Part shown: piece after piece, positions 1-6,302 of the stretch
Position numbering within the stretch: position 1 is the stretch's first letter
Layout of the letters: the number at the start of each line of letters is the position of its first letter
Source: RGIG6178 sp045612885
GTDB lineage: Bacteria; Bacillota_I; Bacilli_A; RFN20; DUOF01
Direction of reading: 5' to 3'
NCBI GenBank assembly: GCA_045612885.1
Contig: JAZKZZ010000031.1
Span: 1-28,358 of the forward strand
DNA: 28,358 bases
Program-made: the position numbers and the translations under genes
The notes under the pieces: generated by a model
The model's database searches: none
What the model was told of the DNA's origin: nothing
What the model saw: only the letters and a program-made list of their open reading frames with translations

Positions 1-1
1 C

Positions 2-454
2 TCTAATAGAATGTTAGATAATAGAGAAATATTAGAATTATTCGATATTTTAAATGATGTAAGAGTATTTTATATATCAAAAATAATTTGTAAGAATGTA
101 GTGAAAGATACTTTAACTATTTATAAGGGGAATTTTAGAGGAGGACAGGTCCGTTTTTTTAATAAATCTTGTCTTATTATAGGAGTTATTAATAAAGGAA
201 GTAAGGTTATTGTCAATGGTGATTTATACATTTTAGGTAGAATCAATGGTGAAGTAGAACTAAAAGATAAAAAAAGTAGTATTTATTGTGAATGTATAGA
301 GAATAGTTTAATAAAAATTGGTAATTCATATAAATATTATAGTGGTAAAAATCAAGGGATAGAAATTTATTTATCAAATAATGAAATTAGAGAAAGAGAA
401 TATAAAAAAGGAGAGATGAATAGTGTCAAGAGTAATAGTTGTTACATCGGGTAA
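2..454 (+). CDS. minC: Septum site-determining protein MinC, C-terminal part (5' end probably cut)
   Basis: MinC inhibits FtsZ assembly away from midcell and is brought to the membrane by MinD. The visible residues carry the MinC C-terminal beta-helix signature: RGGQ after a short lead, then glycine-spaced turns (IIGVINKGSKVIVNGDLYIL, GRINGEV), followed by ICECIE-type strands and a final IEIYL. Full MinC proteins are usually about 200-230 residues. Here only about 35 residues precede RGGQ and the frame stays open to base 2, so the N-terminal FtsZ-inhibiting domain is probably mostly outside the window. An ATG lies at 11 but has no SD-like sequence before it. The 3' end overlaps minD by 32 bases. 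Identity rests on the motif and on the minD neighbour. Confidence 0.85.
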   Translation, partial: SNRMLDNREILELFDILNDVRVFYISKIICKNVVKDTLTIYKGNFRGGQVRFFNKSCLIIGVINKGSKVIVNGDLYILGRINGEVELKDKKSSIYCECIENSLIKIGNSYKYYSGKNQGIEIYLSNNEIREREYKKGEMNSVKSNSCYIG

Positions 455-1196
455 AGGTGGAGTAGGAAAGAGTTCGTGTTGTGTTAATATAGGTAGTAAT
501 TTATCTAGTAATGGTTATAAAGTGTGTTTAATAGATGCTGATTTGGGGCTTAAAAATTTAGATGTAATTTTAGGGATTGAGAGTAGAGTGGTTTTTGATA
601 TTCAAGATGTTATAAAAGGAGTGTGTAGTTTAAAGCAAGCATTAGTAAAAGATAAAAGAATAGATAATTTATATTTATTACCAGCGTGTAAATCTATTGA
701 TGTTACTAAAATAAGTTTTAGTTATTTGGAAAAAATTATTGTAGAGCTAAAAAAAGAGTTCGATTTTATTTTAATTGATTCACCAGCAGGGATTGAAAGA
801 GGATTTTATAATGCAATTAGAAATGCTAACGAGGCAATTGTGGTAGTAAATAATGATGTTGCCTCAATTAGAGATGCTGATAAAGTAATAGGGATATTGA
901 ATACACATGGTGTCTTAGATACTAAATTATTAATTAATAAAGTGTCTTTAAGAAAAATAGAAAAAGATGTGAATATTACTATGAGTGATGTTATAGATAT
1001 TTTAGGCATACCCTTACTTGGAATAGTATATGAAGATGAAGATATTGTAAAATCTAATAATAAAGGAATGCCTTTAATTCTAAATAATAAGAGTATGATT
1101 AATAAATGTTATTACAATATTGCTAAAAGATTAAATGGGGAGGATGTTAAGATAGCAAAATGCAAAAAAAGTTTTATTGAAAAGATATTTAGTTAG
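423..1196 (+). CDS. minD: Septum site-determining ATPase MinD
   Basis: MinD is a ParA/Mrp-type ATPase that dimerises on ATP, binds the membrane and recruits MinC to block polar division. The protein (257 aa, normal for MinD) has the deviant Walker A GKGGVGKS at residues 10-17, the switch I segment DADLGLKNLD, and the Walker B-like DFILIDSPAGIERGF typical of MinD. The last residues, KKSFIEKIFS, form a short amphipathic basic/hydrophobic helix that fits the MinD membrane-targeting sequence. The start is GTG at 423, served by AAAAGGAG at 406-413. It overlaps minC out of frame, suggesting translational coupling. Downstream come SpoIVFA/SpoIVFB-like genes, the same order as in Bacillus. Confidence 0.97.
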   Translation: MSRVIVVTSGKGGVGKSSCCVNIGSNLSSNGYKVCLIDADLGLKNLDVILGIESRVVFDIQDVIKGVCSLKQALVKDKRIDNLYLLPACKSIDVTKISFSYLEKIIVELKKEFDFILIDSPAGIERGFYNAIRNANEAIVVVNNDVASIRDADKVIGILNTHGVLDTKLLINKVSLRKIEKDVNITMSDVIDILGIPLLGIVYEDEDIVKSNNKGMPLILNNKSMINKCYYNIAKRLNGEDVKIAKCKKSFIEKIFS

Positions 1197-1240
1197 CATA
1201 TTAAAAGAATATAATCATAGTTTTTTATAAAGGGGAAATC

Positions 1241-1855
1241 ATGATGAAAAAAATAGATAAAATTATAAATAGGATTAATAGAAGAAAGAAAAATGTAGAT
1301 ATTAATGCTGAGGTTAAATCAATAGGTGAGCATAAAAGTAATGGCTTATATAAAGTTTTAATGGGAATTATGACCGTATATGCATTATTTATGTCATTTG
1401 CCATTTATGCTAGAAAAGATGAGAATGCAGTACTAGTGAATAATATATTTAATACTGATATTAATTTTACTTCTTTTAATAGAACTTTAAATAAACTTTT
1501 AAATGTTAGAGTAATCGATAATGTTAATGAGGATATTGAATCTAGTGTAGTTAGTAGTGATGTAGAGTATCTTAGTTTAGGTGATGATTACTATATGAGT
1601 GAAGGAAATTTAGTAGTAGCGATGGATGATGGTGTAATTACTTATGTAAATGGTAAAGATAATATTTATACTGTTATAGTAGAGTATGATTCAGGGATTA
1701 GAGCTACATATAATGGGATTATTGAAGCAAATGTTTTCGTGAATGATAGAATCTATAAGGAAGATATTTTGGGTTCTTTTAATGAAAAAGTACATATTAT
1801 TTTTATAAAAGATAATGCTAAAATAACATATGAGGAAGTTGTCAGTATTATCTAA
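1241..1855 (+). CDS. spoIVFA: SpoIVFA-like membrane protein with degenerate LytM/M23 domain
   Basis: A 204-aa protein with a basic cytoplasmic N-terminus (residues 1-35), one membrane segment at about 40-58 (VLMGIMTVYALFMSFAIYA) and an extracytoplasmic C-terminal part. The last 90 residues follow the beta pattern of LytM/M23 domains (GVITYVNG, VIVEYDSGIRATYNG, VFVNDRIYKEDILGSF) but lack the metal-binding His and Asp residues. In Bacillus, SpoIVFA has such a degenerate domain and holds the protease SpoIVFB inactive in the forespore outer membrane. The call rests on architecture, the protease gene that overlaps it next door, and the upstream minCD. AAAGGGG at 1229-1235 serves ATG 1241; a second ATG follows at once. 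The sequence is too diverged for certainty, and a non-sporulation regulator of the same protease is possible. Confidence 0.62.
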   Translation: MMKKIDKIINRINRRKKNVDINAEVKSIGEHKSNGLYKVLMGIMTVYALFMSFAIYARKDENAVLVNNIFNTDINFTSFNRTLNKLLNVRVIDNVNEDIESSVVSSDVEYLSLGDDYYMSEGNLVVAMDDGVITYVNGKDNIYTVIVEYDSGIRATYNGIIEANVFVNDRIYKEDILGSFNEKVHIIFIKDNAKITYEEVVSII

Positions 1856-2585
1856 GTTTGAAGTAGGAATATCCTTTGTTCCTTTTTTAATCATAATTTT
1901 ATTGACGGGTTATTATAAATTATTTTTTACATACTTTCTTATTACTTTAATTCATGAATTAGGACATGTTATTATTGCTTGTATCTTTAAAGTTAAAGTT
2001 AATAAGATTAAACTAGATGTTTTTGGATTTAATGGAGAAATAGAAAGTATTGATTATCTACCTATTTATAAACAAATACTAATTATTATTGCAGGTCCTC
2101 TAACTTATTTTATTAGTCTTATATTAATAAGAGAGTTATATTTAAATGATGTTATTTCACTTCTTACATATTATAAGGCTTTAGCTAGTAATAAATATAT
2201 TTTAATTTTTAATTTACTGCCAATATACCCTCTGGATGGAGGAAGGTTAGTAAAAATATTCTGCGACAAGATTTTCACTTATAAGAACTCTAGAATTGTT
2301 TTGTATGTGATTTCTTTTGTTTTTATGATTGGGTTTGTTATTTATACAAAAGAATATAAACAATATTTAATGTATATCTTTTTAGTTTTAAATTTTGTTA
2401 TTAATGTTTTAAGTATTAATAAGAATTGGAAAAGTTTTTTAGTAAAACGATATTACATAAATAATAAATATAAAGATAAACTACATAAACGTAAGGATTT
2501 GTATATGTACAAAAACAATTATATGATTGATAAAAATGATATTTTAAATGAAAAAGAAATTATAATAAAGTTACTTAAGAATTAG
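1830..2585 (+). CDS. spoIVFB: SpoIVFB-like M50 site-2 intramembrane metalloprotease
   Basis: A polytopic membrane protein (251 aa) with the zinc-binding HELGH at residues 42-46 inside a hydrophobic helix, and the second M50 motif LDGGRL at 135-140, whose Asp supplies the third zinc ligand. Membrane segments lie at about 12-33, 35-55, 83-103, 125-145 and 160-205, followed by a charged tail. In Bacillus, SpoIVFB cleaves pro-sigma-K. The tail here has no recognisable CBS domain, whereas Bacillus SpoIVFB has a C-terminal CBS domain, so cleavage of a different substrate is possible. The ATG at 1830 overlaps the SpoIVFA-like gene by 26 bases, so the two are probably co-translated. The operon ends in the hairpin at 2577-2614. 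Confidence 0.78.
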   Translation: MRKLSVLSKFEVGISFVPFLIIILLTGYYKLFFTYFLITLIHELGHVIIACIFKVKVNKIKLDVFGFNGEIESIDYLPIYKQILIIIAGPLTYFISLILIRELYLNDVISLLTYYKALASNKYILIFNLLPIYPLDGGRLVKIFCDKIFTYKNSRIVLYVISFVFMIGFVIYTKEYKQYLMYIFLVLNFVINVLSINKNWKSFLVKRYYINNKYKDKLHKRKDLYMYKNNYMIDKNDILNEKEIIIKLLKN

Positions 2586-2889
2586 AACGTTTTAAAATTT
2601 CTAATTCTTTTTTTAAATAATTTATTTGTTGTTGCAAGTTTATACTGGATGGTTCATTAACTGATTCTAACGTAAAACTTTGTGCTGATGCCGTTAACAA
2701 ATATTGACCAATTAATTCAAAAAAGTTACCTAAGCTACTTTGTTTATAAGGAGATGTATTGATAGTTAACATAAATCCAATTAATGCCCCTAGAAGTGAT
2801 AACTCATTTGGGGAAAGCGTTAAAAGATAATCAATGAAATTATGACATGACATATCGTTGAATGAATTGAAATCAAAATCGTTCTTCAT
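2575..2889 (-). CDS. Small hypothetical protein, convergent to the min/spoIVF operon
   Basis: A 104-aa protein that I do not recognise. It has an Asn/Asp/Phe-rich start, a hydrophobic stretch at about 30-43 (LSLLGALIGFMLTI) that may be a buried or membrane helix, and a C-terminal coiled-coil-like segment (LQQQINYLKKELEILK) ending in RSNS. Evidence that it is a real gene: AGAGGTGA at 2893-2900 is well placed for the ATG at 2889, and a TATAAT (2912-2907 on the minus strand) lies just upstream, although no good -35 is visible. Its last 11 bases overlap the end of the protease gene, and its C-terminal codons contain that operon's terminator. Function unknown. Confidence 0.7.
   Translation of the reverse strand: MKNDFDFNSFNDMSCHNFIDYLLTLSPNELSLLGALIGFMLTINTSPYKQSSLGNFFELIGQYLLTASAQSFTLESVNEPSSINLQQQINYLKKELEILKRSNS
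2577..2614 (+). terminator. Intrinsic terminator of the min/spoIVF operon
   Basis: Arms AAGAATTAGAA (2577-2587) and TTCTAATTCTT (2599-2609) are perfectly complementary over 11 bp, with an 11-base loop, and are followed by a T run to 2614. The hairpin overlaps the last codons of the protease gene and lies inside the 3' end of the convergent minus-strand gene. Confidence 0.85.
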
Positions 2890-2934
2890 CGTTTCACCTC
2901 TAGTAAATTATATAGATAAGTCTAGTGTCTAATA

Positions 2935-2957
2935 CAAAAACATGGCTGATGCCATGT
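2935..2957 (-). terminator. Intrinsic terminator after the 33-codon gene
   Basis: Read on the minus strand, ACATGGC (2957-2951), loop ATCA and GCCATGT (2946-2940) form a 7-bp perfect stem followed by TTTTT-G (2939-2934). It separates the short gene at 3005-3106 from the gene at 2575-2889. Confidence 0.75.
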
Positions 2958-3004
2958 TAGGATGATAATTATAAATAAAAATTTAATAGTTTTAGAAGGT
3001 AATA

Positions 3005-3106
3005 TTATTTGTTTTTAGGTTGTGTTTTAAAAGGTTTAGGATCATATTTGTTTTCACAATTACATTTTTTCTTGATTGGAAAAATGTTAACCAGTGTTTT
3101 TTTCAT
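3005..3106 (-). CDS. 33-aa Lys/Pro-rich small protein with a CNC motif
   Basis: A short open frame that translates to 33 residues beginning MKKTLVNIFPIKKKCNCENK and ending in KNK. It contains two cysteines as Cys-Asn-Cys near the middle, a basic KKK before them and a Pro/Lys-rich tail. The start is supported by the near-perfect ribosome site AAAGGAGTGA (3120-3111 on the minus strand) placed just before ATG 3106, and the unit ends in its own U-tailed hairpin at 2940-2957. Together, a strong SD, a complete frame and a dedicated terminator make a real small gene likely. No clear promoter was found. The Cys pair could bind metal, but that is only a guess. It is divergent from the transketolase genes. 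Confidence 0.62.
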   Translation of the reverse strand: MKKTLVNIFPIKKKCNCENKYDPKPFKTQPKNK

Positions 3107-3194
3107 TATTTCACTCCTTTCACTATATATGTATGAACGAATATTAAATTAGTGTAATTGAAATAACTATTTTTTATTTATTATTGAGGTTAAA

Positions 3195-3223
3195 TTGATA
3201 AAAATAATTCTATTAGTTAGAAT
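3195..3223 (+). promoter_or_regulatory. Sigma-A-type promoter of the transketolase genes
   Basis: -35 TTGATA (3195-3200), 17-base spacer, -10 TAGAAT (3218-3223). Transcription would start near 3230, about 25 bases before the ATG at 3255. The TTG of the -35 is in frame with the gene but is not a plausible start. Just after the -10, TAGGT-AAT-ACCTA (3229-3241) is a small inverted repeat that could be an operator. Confidence 0.65.
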
Positions 3224-3254
3224 GTTAGTAGGTAATACCTATAGGAGGATATTT

Positions 3255-4277
3255 ATGGCTAATAAATATTATTTATTAAATGAGTTAAAAGGCACTATAG
3301 TTAATAAAAAAGAATTAGAAAGATTATGTAAAGCAAGGAAAATCAAAAGTGCTAAATATTTAAAAGAAAAGGACACGTATTTATTGCCTTTTAATTTCTT
3401 ATCTAGTTATTTGAAAAATATGAAGAGTACTTTATCTAAAAAGAAAGAACATGAATTAAAAGTTAATGCCTTTAAAATCAGATTAGAGGCTCTAAATTGT
3501 GTTTACAATGCAAAGTCAGGGCATATAGGAGGATCATTATCAATTGCAGAGATATTATCCTATTTATATTTTAAAGAATTGAATATTGATGTAAATGATG
3601 ATAAAAAAGTTATAAGAGATAGATTGGTTTTATCTAAAGGGCATTGTACTCCTGCATTGTATTCTGCTCTGGCTTTAAAGGGGTTCTTTCCTCTAGAAGA
3701 ATTAAAAAATTTTAGAAAAGCTAATCATTTTTTACAAGGACATCCTGATATGAAAGGAACTAGTGGAGTAGATATGACCACTGGCTCTTTAGGATTAGGA
3801 TTTTCTGCAGCATGTGGGATGGCTATATCTAGTAAATTAGAAAATAAAAAATATAATGTTTATGCCATACTTGGTGATGGAGAAATTCAAGAAGGACAAA
3901 TTTGGGAAGCTGCGATGTTTGCAGGTAATAAGAAATTAGATAATTTATGTGCATTTGTTGATTACAATAGCTTACAAATTTCTGGTAAAGTAGATGACGT
4001 TATGAAAATTTCTCCACTTGATGAGAAGTTTAGTTCATTTGGTTGGAATGTTGTAACTATAGATGGACATAATCTAAATGAAATTCATAAAGCAGTTAGG
4101 TTATTTAAAAAGTCCAAATTACCAATGCTTGTTATATTAAAGACAATAAAAGGTAAAGGGGTTTCATTTATGGAAAATGATGCTTCTTGGCATGGCACTC
4201 CGCCTAAAAAAGAACAATATGAATTAGCATATAGAGAACTAGAAGATAGTTTAAATAAACTAGTAGGAGGTAATTAA
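3255..4277 (+). CDS. Transketolase, N-terminal (TPP-binding) subunit with extra N-terminal segment
   Basis: This is the first half of a split transketolase (pentose phosphate pathway; transfer of two-carbon units from ketose phosphates to aldoses). Start: ATG 3255 with AGGAGG at 3243-3248 (340 aa). Residues 89-94 are GHIGGS, the usual GHPGGS motif with Ile for Pro. GDGE at 207-210 begins the TPP/Mg-binding signature that continues through EGQIWEAAMFAGNKKLDNL. Split N-subunits generally have only about 25-35 residues before GHPGGS, so some 60 extra residues sit at the N-terminus, Lys-rich and without a recognised fold. An internal ATG at 3420 has no SD. The partner subunit follows 1 base downstream. 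Confidence 0.93.
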   Translation: MANKYYLLNELKGTIVNKKELERLCKARKIKSAKYLKEKDTYLLPFNFLSSYLKNMKSTLSKKKEHELKVNAFKIRLEALNCVYNAKSGHIGGSLSIAEILSYLYFKELNIDVNDDKKVIRDRLVLSKGHCTPALYSALALKGFFPLEELKNFRKANHFLQGHPDMKGTSGVDMTTGSLGLGFSAACGMAISSKLENKKYNVYAILGDGEIQEGQIWEAAMFAGNKKLDNLCAFVDYNSLQISGKVDDVMKISPLDEKFSSFGWNVVTIDGHNLNEIHKAVRLFKKSKLPMLVILKTIKGKGVSFMENDASWHGTPPKKEQYELAYRELEDSLNKLVGGN

Positions 4278-4278
4278 G

Positions 4279-5226
4279 ATGAGTCTATTAACTGAATCAA
4301 AAGATAAGATGGCTACTAGAGATGGTTTTGGAAGAATGTTAGTAGAATTAGCAGACAAGTATAAATATTATGTATTGTGTGCTGATTTAGCTGAATCTAC
4401 TAGAACACATTATTTTAAGGAAGCTTATCCATCTAGATATATTGAATGTGGTATTGCTGAGGGAAACATGGTGTCAGTAGCTGCAGGAATCGCCTCCACT
4501 GGGGTGCCTGCCATTGCTTCAACTTTTGCTATGTTTGCAGCAGGGAGAGCATATGAGCAAATTAGAAACTCTGTTGCTTATCCTCATTTAAATGTTAAGA
4601 TTTGTGCAACTCATGGAGGTTTATCAGTTGGAGAAGATGGCGCTACTCATCAATGCTTAGAGGATTTAGCACTTATGAGAGTATTGCCAGGAATGACAGT
4701 TATATCTCCTTGTGATGGATTAGAAGCAAAAAAAGCACTTGAAGCAGCATTAAATATTGATGGGCCTGTTTATATAAGACTTGGAAGAAGTGCAACACCG
4801 GTTATTTCTAATAATTTTAAATTTGAAATTGGTAAAGGAGTTGTATTAGAAGAAGGTAAAGATGCTGTTATATTTGTTACAGGAATATTAGTTAATGAAG
4901 TATTAAAAGCAAGTGAAGCGCTAAGAGAAAAGGGTATTAATGTAAGTGTGATAAATATTCATACAATTAAGCCATTAGATAAAGAATTAGTTGTAAAATA
5001 TGCTAAGAAAAATAAGAATGTGTTTACAGTAGAAGAACATTCAATTATCGGAGGATTAGGAAGTGCGATAAGTGAATGTTTAAGTACAGAATATCCTAGT
5101 AAAGTTATTCGTATTGGGGTAGAAGACACATTTGGTATGAGTGGTGATGTTAATGAGTTACTTGAACATTACAAATTAAATGCATCAAATATAGAAAATA
5201 AAGTGTTAAAATCTATAAAAAAATAA
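4279..5226 (+). CDS. Transketolase, C-terminal subunit
   Basis: The second half of the split transketolase (315 aa, normal for this subunit). It carries the pyrimidine-binding domain with ECGIAEGNM, in which Glu61 is the expected catalytic Glu contacting TPP N1', followed by the conserved GEDGATHQ segment and VISPCDG. The transketolase C-terminal domain follows from about residue 185 (DAVIFVTGILVNEVLKA). SD AGGAGG (4264-4269) overlaps the end of the first subunit, so the two are made together and should form an alpha2beta2-type enzyme. A DXS-type enzyme is unlikely because the genes are split and the ends match transketolase. The unit closes with the terminator at 5235-5269. Confidence 0.93.
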   Translation: MSLLTESKDKMATRDGFGRMLVELADKYKYYVLCADLAESTRTHYFKEAYPSRYIECGIAEGNMVSVAAGIASTGVPAIASTFAMFAAGRAYEQIRNSVAYPHLNVKICATHGGLSVGEDGATHQCLEDLALMRVLPGMTVISPCDGLEAKKALEAALNIDGPVYIRLGRSATPVISNNFKFEIGKGVVLEEGKDAVIFVTGILVNEVLKASEALREKGINVSVINIHTIKPLDKELVVKYAKKNKNVFTVEEHSIIGGLGSAISECLSTEYPSKVIRIGVEDTFGMSGDVNELLEHYKLNASNIENKVLKSIKK

Positions 5227-5234
5227 ATTTAAGT

Positions 5235-5269
5235 AAAAAATGAAGATTGTTCTTCATTTTTTTTTTTTT
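5235..5269 (+). terminator. Intrinsic terminator of the transketolase operon
   Basis: AAAAAATGAAGA (5235-5246), loop TTGT, TCTTCATTTTTT (5251-5262), followed by a continuous T run to 5269. Confidence 0.92.
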
Positions 5270-5279
5270 CTAAATCGTA

Positions 5280-5308
5280 TTGAAATTAAGTTTCTATGTC
5301 TCTATAAT
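5280..5308 (+). promoter_or_regulatory. Consensus sigma-A promoter of the lipoprotein gene
   Basis: -35 TTGAAA (5280-5285), exactly 17 bases, -10 TATAAT (5303-5308). The predicted transcript begins near 5315, about 16 bases before the ATG at 5331, just enough for the SD AGAGGTGA (5316-5323). Confidence 0.88.
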
Positions 5309-5330
5309 TGAAACTAGAGGTGACTTATTT

Positions 5331-6215
5331 ATGAAAAATAAAATTATGAAGAAAATAGGTATTCTATCATTAGCAGGAGTTCTAGGATTATCAATCAGTG
5401 GATGTACTAATAAAACTACGGTAGATGAAGAAAAACTTAATGTTTTAATGGAAGATTTACAAGGATATTTAGATTCTCAAAAGAAAACTACAACGGAACA
5501 AGCAATGGATGCTTACATCAAAGGTCATAAAAACTTACTGAAATTGTCAATGGACCATAACTACACTTATAGAAATGATAATGAATATGCACGTGTAGAG
5601 TATTTAGAAAATAAAACAAAAGTTTATTTTTATACTTTAAATGATAACAATGAAAAAACAGATGAAGTTTATAGAGAAATACATGATAACTATGTATATA
5701 CTTATATAAAAGATTTAAATATATACTCAAAAATCCCTCTTAATGCTGCCATTAAGCATCAAGGTTCATTATTAACATTTGATGGTAGTGATGATCTTGC
5801 AGTTTATAATGAAGATGGATCATTGTCTAAGTGGTTTTTTTATTTATCTAATCCTACGATTATGCCATCATATCATCTTGATTTATACAAATATTTATAT
5901 TCTGGCTCAGGACTAGCAGAAATTGATGCGGGGTTTGAAATTTTATTTGCAACAGTCCTAGATTCATATAAAAGTGAGGAAGGAAAAGATATATTTGTTA
6001 TGTGTAATTTATATAAATTGGAAGAGTCGTTAGAATATTTTGAGTATTTGGAACAAACTCTAGTAATTACCGATAAATCTCTAAATGTAGTTGAGGTAAG
6101 TAAGTGTAATAGTGAGGGTGTATCTTGTGATGGATATACGGACATAACTGAAATTAGTTTTGATAAAGACAGTACTATAAACTTTAATATTCAAGGATAT
6201 GAATTAGCAAGATAA
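5331..6215 (+). CDS. Predicted secreted lipoprotein, unknown function
   Basis: A 294-aa protein starting at ATG 5331, chosen because the promoter -10 lies at 5303-5308 and AGAGGTGA sits at 5316-5323. The signal peptide has basic residues (MKNKIMKK), a hydrophobic core (IGILSLAGVLGLSI) and a lipobox ISGC, so Cys25 would be lipidated after cleavage and the protein anchored to the outer face of the membrane. The mature part is acidic and rich in Tyr/Asp/Asn, with a coiled-coil-like lead (EEKLNVLMEDLQGYLDSQKK) and then many alternating beta-like strands (TKVYFYTLND, VYTYIKDLNIYSKI), and resembles the general outline of LolA/LppX-like or DUF-type lipoproteins, though I cannot assign a family. It is a single-gene unit between its own promoter and the terminator at 6225-6252. 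Confidence 0.85.
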   Translation: MKNKIMKKIGILSLAGVLGLSISGCTNKTTVDEEKLNVLMEDLQGYLDSQKKTTTEQAMDAYIKGHKNLLKLSMDHNYTYRNDNEYARVEYLENKTKVYFYTLNDNNEKTDEVYREIHDNYVYTYIKDLNIYSKIPLNAAIKHQGSLLTFDGSDDLAVYNEDGSLSKWFFYLSNPTIMPSYHLDLYKYLYSGSGLAEIDAGFEILFATVLDSYKSEEGKDIFVMCNLYKLEESLEYFEYLEQTLVITDKSLNVVEVSKCNSEGVSCDGYTDITEISFDKDSTINFNIQGYELAR

Positions 6216-6224
6216 CAAATATCT

Positions 6225-6252
6225 AAGCCTATATAAAATATAGGCTTTTTTA
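6225..6252 (+). terminator. Intrinsic terminator after the lipoprotein gene
   Basis: AAGCCTATAT (6225-6234), loop AAA, ATATAGGCTT (6238-6247) form a 10-bp perfect stem, followed by a T run to about 6251. Confidence 0.93.
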
Positions 6253-6264
6253 TTTGTAATTGAT

Positions 6265-6296
6265 ATCACCATTACTACATATAATTTAATGGTGAT
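6265..6296 (+). promoter_or_regulatory. Inverted repeat around the -10 and SD of murC
   Basis: ATCACCATTA (6265-6274) and TAATGGTGAT (6287-6296) are a perfect 10-bp inverted repeat separated by 12 bases. The spacer contains TATAAT (6280-6285), a likely -10 with only a weak -35 (TAATTG 17 bases upstream). The right arm contains the GGTGA SD (6291-6295) of the ATG at 6303. In DNA it could be an operator. In an RNA started upstream it would hide the SD. Confidence 0.6.
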
Positions 6297-6302
6297 TTTA
6301 TT

